This document shows, piece after piece, positions 55,201 through 64,000 of a stretch of 64,000 bases of DNA. A model generated the notes under the pieces. It ran no database searches. It was not told where the DNA came from and saw only the letters and a program-made list of their open reading frames with translations. Each line of letters starts with the position of its first letter. Positions within the stretch are counted from its first letter, which is position 1. The position numbers and the translations under genes were made by a program. Source of the stretch: Glandiceps talaboti (lineage: Eukaryota; Hemichordata; Enteropneusta; Spengelidae); assembly GCF_964340395.1 (NCBI RefSeq), contig NC_135550.1:31985176-32049175 (forward strand), written 5' to 3'.

Positions 55201-57199
55201 ACCAAAGATGGCTTCTCTTCCATAATTTGCTTAAACTTCTTTTCTTCTGTATTTGTACTATTGGAAACTTTATCATCATTTTGATAACTTTGCTGCTCCT
55301 GGGCTTGATATTTCAACATTTTATGTTGTCTGACATGACTTCTACAACTCTTTTCATCTGGGAAAACCTTGCTGCAACCTCTAACTGAGCAACAGTATGT
55401 GCATTTTAGTTGTCTATGGATTGAAATCATATGGCTTGACCTGTAATTTCGAAAACACAAACCACAATTTTTAAGTATTTTTTTGAAAAAAAGAAGAATT
55501 TTCCTTCCATATACTAGTAAGTACCAAGATACATGTTGTATTTGGACCACAGTGCTAGTATAAATTATGTCATCCAATCAATACTACTAGCACGTAATTA
55601 TGCATCTTTCACGTAAACCTCTTTTGTAGTGCTATTCTCTAAAATGACAACCACCATGTCCTCAGGCACTAGGATAGTATCAGATACGGGCCAAATTCAG
55701 GAAATAATAGTTGACTTATCTCAAGAATATAAAAACATGTAGAAGAAATGTGTGTATAAATTTGCAGGAATCTATAAATGATGTAGAGCTTGCAAACTGA
55801 GGAGGAAATTGTTGTTCTATATACACCCTCAGGCTACTTCTAGTTTTCTATTATGGATGAGGCACAGATACATGTATACAAAAATGTACTTACAGATGAT
55901 CAGAACGTTTAAAACTCTTATCACACAGTCTACATGGGAATGGACGTAGCTCACTGTGGATGACCACATGTTTCTTCAATCCAGATGGAGTGCTAAAACA
56001 CTTGTTACATTCTATACATCTGTGTACAGCTGTTTTTTTAGGTGACCATTTGATACCATCTAATCCACTGGTTCCACTGGATGGCAGTAGTAGTTGTGGT
56101 TGTTCTCCTCCTCCTCCTCCTCCTCCTCCTCCTCCTCGCTGTTGTTGTTGTTGTTGTTGTTGTTGCTGCTGTATACCAACAACAATGCATGATGGAGCTG
56201 GTTTACTGGCAGCAATAGGCGGGTTTACATCAATAGTTCTGTTGACAACTAGTAGGTATAAATCAAAACATAAAAAATTATGAAGGAATCCAAAGATTTA
56301 ACACAGGTGCAAACATGAAAAGTGTGATAATTTTACAATAGTCTACTTGTCTGATCAAAATGTGATACTCCTGTTACAATTAGTGGAGTTTTCACATGGT
56401 GACAGCCTCAAAGCCTAGCTTTCAGTCCACAATATATTCACTGAACCTTGTTAAAATACCAATAATTTGACATTGTACATGTTAATCAGTTGTCGATATT
56501 GTCCATAAAAAGTACATAAACAGGTTGAAATCATGAATGCCGTTGAGGGCGCTGACTTTGGGTGCGGACCGGGAAATCTATTCGAATTTATTTATTGTTT
56601 ATACCGCCGCAAAAAGGACCCCGCAAAAATTATATTATACCCACAGGTGATGCAATACTGTTCACAGTGTACGATTTTCCGAGAAAATTATTGTATCTAA
56701 CAAAATTTTACAACTTTCCAGTTGCACCAAGTTCAGCTTAAGTTCAAAACAGCCGCAATGAATTCATGATAGCCACACTTTAATTGCCCTCTACTTTGTT
56801 ATGTTATTTGTTATTTGTTATGTTTATTTATTAAAGTGTCATGTGTGGACTTACCTATCGCCACACAATTAAAGTAATACAAATCTTTAACTTATGAATA
56901 AGTAAGCGTACGTATTTAAACATTGTACATAAATTCCTCTCTCTTACAAAAAGCATCGCTAACAAAATTTGCTATGTCAAATGGCATGGTTGTCATTAAA
57001 AATTCTAGGTTTTCGACAATGCCCTCTACTATATAAATCGGTCATCAGCCCAACGTCCAACCCAAACCATTACGAGTACAATATTAATAAAAGCGTATTA
57101 CGGAATGGTCTTCTTACCGTGTGGTGATGACTCGGTTTGGATCCTATCCTCACTTTCAACATCAGTAGCTGACGAAACGTCAGTATTTGCTGTTGCCAT
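48304..57199 (-). CDS. C2H2 zinc-finger protein with SANT domain (ZNF541/TRERF1-like co-regulator)
   Basis: Eleven minus-strand exons: 57199-57118, 56248-55894, 55440-53995, 53538-53366, 52814-52541, 51542-51493, 50810-50728, 50261-50186, 50012-49924, 49581-49483, 49074-48304 (TGA). They sum to 3498 nt, or 1165 aa, with every junction in phase. Order: a polyQ run then a polyG run (about 54-73); three clustered C2H2 fingers (about 103-190: CIECNKCFSTPSGLKKHVVIH, CRLCDKSF..., and a C-x5-C form); a long Ser/Thr-rich region (exon 3) with a 15-residue tandem duplication; a fourth finger (CHVCKKMF..H...H) near 630; a weak ELM2-like segment (PSINVGE) near 800; a SANT domain about 848-900 (YWQPDEIQRFQVGLLEFGKD); and a Lys/Arg-rich tail. 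C2H2 fingers plus ELM2-SANT occur in ZNF541, TRERF1 and relatives, which recruit histone deacetylases. Orthology is likely but not proven; ELM2 is too short to be sure of. Confidence 0.82.
51695..52095. mobile_element. MITE with about 135-bp inverted repeats and TTAA ends
   Basis: The left arm (51695-51830) and right arm (51960-52095) are inverted repeats: left TTAA then 'ttctcgctacctgcaatac', right, reversed, TTAA then 'ttctcgctatctgcaatac'. Homology continues through 'aatggaacg', 'gtcgaca' and 'aatacac'. TTAA at both outer ends fits the target-site duplication of piggyBac-type transposons. About 130 bp lie between the arms, with no coding capacity. It sits in the intron between exons 5 and 6 of the zinc-finger/SANT gene. 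Confidence 0.65.
52112..52238. repeat. Trinucleotide array (CTG)/(CTA)/(CCA)n
   Basis: Starting about 17 bp after the right TTAA of the MITE, (TGC)n passes into mixed ACC/ACT and then pure (ACT)n, about 125 bp in all. Intronic; the open frames over it are artefacts. Confidence 0.95.
56468..56715. repeat. Dispersed repeat family, copy 2
   Basis: Homologous to 26410-26640 in the same orientation (see that entry), with shared 'caggtgatgcaatactgttc' type blocks. It lies in intron 1 of the zinc-finger/SANT gene. Confidence 0.7.
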
Positions 57200-58159
57200 A
57201 ATCGCAAAGTCTCACCTGACAACTATATTCACAGTTAGTAGTATAACAGACATCAGACGGTACATGTACATTACAAGGTACCTGGAACACGAAAAACATG
57301 ACACCAGAGTTACTTATTGGAGATATTCTCGGCATTTCCCCTTTTCCCTGGCAGATTGTTGATAAATTACACGGAGCGAAATGTAATAGCAATCTATGAA
57401 AATATTACACCGTTTTATGGTAAACCAAATCGTATTGTGTTAGACTACTGAGTAAGAAGAGAAGTTAGCGTACATATCAATGGTTTATACAATCTTCAGT
57501 CAACTTAGTTTGCAAATAAATTTCAAAGTATTGCTAGTAATACCTCTCGAGGATCCAGCTCACCAGACCATGACCACTGCACAGGCTGCAGGCACGACGA
57601 ACTTCATTTCGCAAACTTCGATCAAGTGAACCTCGAACGTACGTACGCGTGCACTGTTAACCGTTGCGTTTAGAACACATGTCGCGTGATTTGAAACATT
57701 GTAGCCAAAGCACACACACACCACATACAATGACATAGGTAGGTGTGAAACAACACATGCAACATGTGAGGGGTTGCCTAAATTTTCTTGGCGTATCCAT
57801 CATTTTACACATGATCTCGACCAGTTTCTCATAGGGTAGACGGGGCGGGGCTAACCATAGATGTATTAGGGGAGAAACATACGTAATTTTGTGATCGCCA
57901 AGTATCAGTGCTCTCAAAACCAACGCTACAAAATTAATATTTAAATCAAAGCTAAATTAGCATCACTTCATTTTTCATTGGAATGCTTGAGCTTGACAAT
58001 ATGACAATTCCGGAGAGCGTGTTGACGATCGATATCTGTCCGAAAACTGCGACAATGAGTGTACCCTGCAGATTCCATACCCTCTATAATCATGATAATA
58101 CAAGACTTTGAACACAACATATCAATCTAATTAAAATCTGATCAGTACAGTGCAGTACA
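57200..58159. other. Upstream region of the zinc-finger/SANT gene
   Basis: About 960 bp containing its presumed promoter. No TATA box was recognised and no other gene is supported. Confidence 0.4.
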
Positions 58160-59045
58160 GTAGTAGTCATTAGGAAGGAGGTGCTTACTCACAGATCAAC
58201 TAAATCGAAAACAAAAGACAATAAATGAACTACATAGAGGTAAAGAAAGAAATTGGGCTGTATTCATCACTACATTAGATTTTAATAAAAGTGAGTGTCT
58301 GTTTGCTTAATATCATCTCTATCAATCATTACACGGCTCAATCAACAGGTAAACATGAATACTCAGAAGTCAGGAAGTATTTTTGTATGTAACATTATTA
58401 CTTTTTTGCAAGTTCTACTTGAGTACAGTGTAAAATTGTCAGAAAATGTTTGTTTTACTACTATGCACACTCCTGTTATCTTATATCTACATTGTGTAAT
58501 TTATACAGTTGTAGAATTCATACTGTGTGAGAGTTTCTATCAACAACTGATGATGATGGACAAATACATCTATCTGTCATCTTTATCTCAAGCACCATTT
58601 TGTTGGAAATATCTCAATTACTTGTTTTTCAGACATTATGATCAAGTATTGATATGTTTATTATTTTCCAAATTTTATTAATATGATAAATATTAAAATA
58701 CAAACAGTAAAGATCAAAGATGAACTAAATATTTCACATAAACACTTTGTAGTTTGCCTTGATAGTTATGACAAAGTAACAAAACCTAATGTATCATGTA
58801 CACATACAAGAAATATACACACAATAATTGATCTGATGAGGTGAATACAGATATACACACAATGAGCATTGATCTGATGTGGTGAATACAGATATACACA
58901 CATTAAGCATTGATCTGATGTGGTGAATACAGCTTCATTTCTTTATTTACCTCTCCTTCATTTATTGTCCTTTGTTTTTCCATCTTGTTGTTCTGAGAGT
59001 GAGCACCTCCTTCCTACATTTGACTGAATACATAGGAGTTCAAAT
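58160..59045. repeat. Inverted pair of a dispersed repeat, copies A and B
   Basis: Copy A (about 58160-58285, plus) and copy B (about 59045-58905, minus) share 'taggaaggaggtgc', 'gacaataaatga', 'aggtaaagaaagaaat' type blocks and 'gctgtattca', and so form an inverted repeat around about 620 bp. Between them are three tandem units of about 41 bp ('gatatacacacaatgagcat' and 'tgatctgatgtggtgaatac') at 58815-58935. A third copy is at 62385-62545. A foldback or MITE-like element is possible, but the termini are unclear. Confidence 0.65.
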
Positions 59046-59239
59046 CAAATGCATTGAGAAACCCACTCTACCAATGAGAATATGTCATATGTCAAAAATC
59101 TATGGGTACTGTACCTCAGATTGTCCCATTTGAGCAGTGTTTTGGCACACATAACAATTTTTTTATTTCAGTGGATTTATTTGTTTTTAACTTCAATCCT
59201 GGAGTGTTACCTGTAAGGTGGTTTTTGATTAGTTATAAT

Positions 59240-62200
59240 TAATAATTTATAATAATTATAATAATAATAATTTATTTATAATAATAATTTATTTATAATA
59301 ATTTATTTACTCTGCGACCCCTTTCAATGGGAGTATGAGAGATAGTTAAAATATACACATCAAAAAATACAAATCAAAAAGTACTTTCAAAAAACAACTG
59401 ATATATACAGAAGTGACAGACAGAAAACATATACATTATACACAAGTGGGAAAAGAATGCTTACACAAAAAGAAAAATTGAGAAAATAAAACCAAAAAAC
59501 ATGCATAACAAAGGCAAAAGTCAGTTACCTGGCAGATGAAAGAGACTACATGTATATATATAAAGATTACTCAAATTTTGTCATAATGATTTTAGCAAAT
59601 TTAGCAAGTGTTTCGGTGTAATATTTACAGTTAAGTAACTCTTCAAATTTTAGTGTATTTGGCTTCGTGTAATAATAACTCTTGATAAATTTATGTCTAA
59701 ATTCTTTAAAAGCAGGGCAAACAAGGATGTAATGGTATTCATCGCCTAATTCGTTTAGGTTGCAGATAGTGCACAAGTTATTGTGGTTCTCAATTTGAAA
59801 ACGACGATCTGAAATGGGAAGTTTATGGTTTCCACAGCGAAATTTAGTTAAATTGATTCTGTTCATCGGGTTTAAATTGCAGATATATTTTTCAAATATT
59901 AGATCATTTTTAAAAATCCGGTAATTGTTGCATAATTTGTTAGAATGTACCTCACTTTGCCAGTTCTGTAGGTTGATATCTTTTATCCGCAATGCAAGGC
60001 TATGTTTTAGCCAATTTGTATTCACATCCTTATAATCATGCCAAATATTTGAGAAACCACATCTGTCGATAATACTTTTGATTTTCACAATCCAAGCAGA
60101 TTTAAAAATGTCCTGATCGTGCATAGACTTAAGCAACCTAAACATGGTGCTTGAAAGCTTACATTCCTTGGTATTAATGAGGTGTATCCAGAAATTGATC
60201 ATTCTTTTCTCTACAATACAATCTAAGTTCGATCTGCCAAGTTCTCCATACACCATACAGTTTGCAGTTCTCCTATTTACCTTTAGAAGGTTTTTCATAA
60301 ATTTCTTGTGAAACATATTGATTTGTTCAAAGTTTTGACAACCCCATATTTCACTCCCATACAGAAGAATAGGAGCAACAAACACATCAAAAAGATCACA
60401 CTGAATGTCTATTGGAAGGTTGAGTTTTTGAGCTTTAGCCTTCATGCTAAACATTGCACGTCTAGCTTGAGTTACTTGTTTGTTAATAGCCTTTGTGAAT
60501 TTACCATTGAAATTAAAAGTCATACCCAAATATACATACTCACTGCAAACTTCAATTTTGTCATGACCAAAAGTAAAAATTTTATGTTTCTTTACTTTGC
60601 CTTTAGAGAAAATTACCACTTTGGTTTTACTAGTATTAACAGTTAGGTGCCAATTTTGACAATAAGTGTGAACTGCATTGAGTGCATTTTGCAACTCCTC
60701 CTCTGTTTCTGCAAGAACAATAGTATCATCAGCATACAGGAGAGCATATAAACGTAAAAACACTTCAACATCATCATCACTTAGAAATGTGCTGAAATCA
60801 TTTGCTAAATGGCCTAACCCTCTATAGCTTCTACTAATTGAATATTCAAAATCATTCAGGTAAATCGCAAATAAAAGGGGGGAGAGGTTTTCACCCTGTC
60901 TTACACCAATATTACACATAAACAATTCAGAAATATTACCACAATTTGTGACACAAGATTTGGCATTTGCATACATATTATAGATAATATTCATAACTTT
61001 ACCATTAATGCCATGGCTAATAAGTTTTTTCCAAAGTGATGCTCTGTCAACTAGGTCGAAGGCTTTTTTGTAATCAATAAAGGCACAGTATACTCTCTTC
61101 CTACGAGATAGATACAAATCAATAATACTATGTAGAACAAAGGTGTGGTCCATCGTACTATAACCTTCCCTAAATCCTGCCTGTTCTTCACCAAGGGTAC
61201 CAGTGCTCTCAATGAACCAGCTTAACCTGGCATTTAAGTGTGGACGTGAATAGCTTCCCAAGACAGCTAAGTAAAGTAATTCCTCTATAATTGTCTGGGT
61301 CATCAGGGGATCCCTTATTTTTATACAGGGGTTTTATCATACCAATACACCAATCACTAGGGACTATACCCGTATCAAGCACAAGGTTAAAGAGGGCTAC
61401 TATTATCTCTAAAATTCTGTCTGGGCTATTTTTAATAAATTCATTAGTGATATTATCAATTCCGCAGGTTTTCCTGTTCTTAAGCTTAGCTACAAGTTTT
61501 TGGACTTCATCCACAGTGAAGGGAAAATTAATAAACTCATTGGCAGAGTGGCTTACAGTGCTTGGGTTAAATATCGCATCATCTTGCTCAGAACTATTAC
61601 AGTTTTGGCTGAGGTTCTTGAAATGACCAAAAAAGACTTCCATGGACACTTTTCCTAGCTTAGTTTCGGGGTTACCTGCCTTATTAATAATATCCCAGAA
61701 TTCTTTGGAGTTTTCCTTCTTTAAATTCCTTAATTTCTTATGCAAACTGTTGTGGTAGCATCTGTATTTTTGCTTAATTAGCTTTTTATATGCTTTATTT
61801 CTGTTTCTAATCTCCATTTTGGCTTCGAAAGTATTAATTTTCTTTAGCCTATTTTTGGTTCTAATATATTCACACCTTTGTTGTAAACAAATATTGTCAA
61901 ACCATGGTTTGTTCGAATTCAACTGTTTCTTGTTGCCTTTTGGTTTTCTAAGAGTAACTTCTTTGGTTATACCGGCCGACTTTGCAGTACTTATGAAAAT
62001 CTTACAAAGATCTGTAGTTAAGATGTCCATGTCAACCTGCTGCAACATACATTTGTTAGTACTAACAATCTTTTTGTTGAGGGTTTCAATGGCCTCTGCA
62101 TGCTCATTAAATGTGTTTTTGAAAACACCTGAAAGTTCAGTCTGCCATTTAGTTTTGAGCGAGTTAAAATTACCATTTACAGAATTAGAAGTAGGAATAA

Positions 62201-62400
62201 CCTGAGAGGTGTCACTGGAAGATTCGTTGATAGAACTTGCAATTTTCGCTTTGATAATAAGGTTTACAGGACAATGTACATCCGAAAGACAGCTGTCGAA
62301 TGAATCAATTTCAAAATCTGTAACTAGTGGGAACAAGGATGGAGATGCAATTGCATAATCTAGTTGTGCATACGTATGAGATTTGAATGTGAACTCCTAT
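59240..62400 (-). mobile_element. LINE (jockey/CR1-type non-LTR retrotransposon), 5'-truncated
   Basis: Minus strand. The 5' end begins within the endonuclease: the last APE-type motif (LDYAIAS then CLSDVHCPV) is seen at about 62385-62250. Then comes the linker, followed by reverse transcriptase with PDDPDNYRGITLLSCLGKLF, the AFIDYKKAFD block, VRQGENLSPLLFAIYLNDFE and the catalytic LYADDTIVLAE (about 60730), and a C-terminal Cys/His segment CTICNLNELGDEYHYILVCP ending at a stop near 59567. The 3' end is an AT-rich tandem tail (aataatttatttat repeats, 59245-59310). One single-base insertion near 61235, in a run of A residues after FTSTL, shifts the frame between two otherwise long open parts (375 and 578 codons). 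Few lesions, so fairly young. Clade within the jockey/CR1/L2 group is uncertain. Confidence 0.88.
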
Positions 62401-62545
62401 TGTATTGGGTCAGATGTAGCAAGGAGACACTCATTTACTGAACAACAAAATTGAAAACATACGACAATAATCGAAGAAAATACTGTAGGTAAAGAAAGAA
62501 ATCAAGCCATATTGACTACATCAGATTTTAATCCTTATTGATTCA
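62385..62545 (+). repeat. Dispersed repeat, copy C
   Basis: Same orientation as copy A and inverted to copy B: shares 'gaactcctat', 'gtaggtaaagaaagaaat' and 'catcagattttaat'. It abuts the 5' end of the truncated LINE, so copies B and C flank the LINE as an inverted pair. Confidence 0.65.
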
Positions 62546-62676
62546 TGGCTAAAAAACAGACGATTTTAATAGAAACCAAATGTGTGGTGTTCTAGTCTTT
62601 TAATGAAAATACATAAGCATTGTTGTTCAGTTGAATTTGGTGCGTGATTTGAAATATGACATCTTTCTGTCAGCCA

Positions 62677-63861
62677 TCAGTCATCAATTCTCTTGGGCCA
62701 GTCAACATTTACTGCCTGGAAGAAAAAGAATACAGATTCTGAATCATATTCACAATTATTTTGTATTGATGAGAGAAAAAATAACTGAATATTAATTAAA
62801 TTGTTCATTCTGTATTTGCTATGAAGTGGAATGAAATAACATTTTACAAACTTTGTTCACTCATAAATCCATCAAACTTGGAGGAAGTCTTGTTCTCTTT
62901 CTCAATATTTGCATACTTTTGGTGGTTTGAACAGATTTCATTATCTGATACTCAAAGTGAGATACTCAAAGAGAGAGAGAGAGAGAGACTGTGTTTATGT
63001 GCATGTGTGTGTTATACTCAGTGTTACTATATATATATCACCATTTCTATTTCAGGAAATCTGAATAGTACCATACTATATTAACAACTCCACCTGTGCA
63101 GGTGTTATATTTCCTATTAACTTTGTGTATCATTATAGTTGCATCTTTAGACATTATGTTTTTAATATGATTTCCTTGTGTGTAACAGTATGTGCTCCAT
63201 ACCTCTACATCCAATTCTAAGATATCTGTATCTGACTTCATAATTGAACCTAAACTTGGCTGAGTTCTTCCAAAATCACCATGTACAAACTCCTTGATGT
63301 ATCTGATGGGTAGAAGGTTAAGTGTCTTACACTACCAGCTATGTACTAGTATTCACGGTTTGGTTTCTGTATGAATTTGAAGAGAGTATTTTATCACCAC
63401 TATGATAAATCACAAGAAAACACGGTGTATTTTCTTAATGTTGAGTATGGTTATTAGCCAATAATTTCAGTTAATTTCTTTCCTTTCTTTGTGAATGCAA
63501 ATTAAACACATACAGAACTGTATTCACAATATTCACTTCTGATTCACATTTCTCAATTGGTAACTATGGTAACACATACCTTGGACTGATTTTAATAGAA
63601 ATAAGCAAAAAAGAAAGTTTGAGGAGTTCTAATTTTACAGATCATTGACAATGTGGTAAGTAGTTGTCAACCTTTATAACAACCAGGATATAAACTGTGT
63701 GAATCAATCAAAGGATACGTGCCGGCCTGAGTACAGAGTTGAAGTCTGAAATGATGTTTATCAATAAAGTCAGCTGACATGGTATGAATGAATCTTTCTC
63801 GGACTGCTAGTGGTCTTCTGTGTAGTACTCTGATTGGTGTTTTCTGATATAATTTCAAATC
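62677..63861 (-). CDS. PUS10: tRNA pseudouridine synthase Pus10, C-terminal exons (partial)
   Basis: The last three exons on the minus strand: 63861-63719, 63302-63203 and 62715-62677 (TGA), in phase. They encode about 93 residues of the conserved PUS10 C-terminus: KTPIRVLHRRPLAVRERFIH, then HHFRLQLCTQAGTYIKEFVH with GDFGRTQPSLGSIM across a junction, then DTDILELDVE and the end NVDWPKRIDD. Pus10 makes pseudouridine 54/55 in the tRNA T-arm in archaea and some eukaryotes and has a described role in microRNA maturation in human cells. The THUMP-like N-terminus and the catalytic Asp are upstream, beyond the right edge of the window. The remaining bases to 64000 are intron. Confidence 0.93.
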
Positions 63862-64000
63862 CTGTTGAGACAAAATAAAGTAATGAATGACTCTTTAGTA
63901 TTGGGATTAAGTGCTAACAGGTAAAACTAGTCGATTTCAGTTCATATCCATAAGAATTAAGTCATATACTGAAGGACGCAGTGTATGCTTGTGTGAATAT

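Noticed and set aside
59567-62336. Reverse-transcriptase frames as host genes or telomerase
   Set aside because: Linked endonuclease end, jockey/CR1-type reverse transcriptase and C-terminal Cys/His motif, with an AT-rich 3' tail, identify a LINE.

Overview
This is a 64 kb piece of an animal nuclear genome. The genes are spliced with GT..AG introns, the DNA is AT-rich, micro- and minisatellite arrays are long, and there are a LINE, a tRNA-derived SINE and MITE-like elements. The gene set (IL-17-type cytokines, ZU5-UPA-Death receptors, an H2A variant, a zinc-finger/SANT regulator and PUS10) fits an invertebrate bilaterian, either a marine lophotrochozoan or a non-vertebrate deuterostome. I cannot choose between these from the sequence. 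I saw no retrovirus, LTR element, Polinton or other virus-like copy.

Layout: 1.3-5.6 kb (-) holds the 5' half of a short-ectodomain receptor gene that runs off the left edge. One of its small symmetric exons is tandemly duplicated. 6.5-8.7 kb is a 74-unit, 30-bp minisatellite lying between two divergent promoters. 9.8-26.0 kb (+) is a complete 8-exon paralogue of the first gene: signal peptide, Cys-rich ectodomain, one TM segment, ZU5, UPA and Death domain (UNC5C-like), about 700 aa. Its 8.5-kb intron 2 carries a 45-bp minisatellite with higher-order structure and a 54-bp array, intron 3 carries simple repeats and a SINE-containing element, intron 6 carries a 41-bp array and intron 7 an (AGT)n array.

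30.4-31.8 kb and 36.9-38.8 kb (-) hold two complete three-exon IL-17-like cytokine genes with identical intron phases, each with a TATA-like box. A TATA box with a perfect kappa-B consensus and no recognisable gene sits midway between them. 39-44 kb is mostly empty intergenic DNA with simple repeats. 44.1-46.8 kb (+) is an intron-containing, divergent histone H2A variant. 48.3-57.2 kb (-) is a complete 11-exon gene for a C2H2 zinc-finger protein with a SANT domain (ZNF541/TRERF1-like), about 1165 aa; one of its introns contains a TTAA-flanked MITE. 59.2-62.4 kb (-) is a 5'-truncated LINE flanked by copies of a short dispersed repeat. 62.7-64 kb (-) contains the last three exons of PUS10, which continues past the right edge.

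The likely theme of the left 40 kb is innate immune signalling: two divergently transcribed Death-domain receptors next to two IL-17-like ligand genes. That they work together is only an inference from position. The right 20 kb holds ordinary nuclear genes (chromatin, transcription, tRNA modification). All exon joins below were made by eye from splice consensus, reading-frame phase and protein family similarity, without transcripts.
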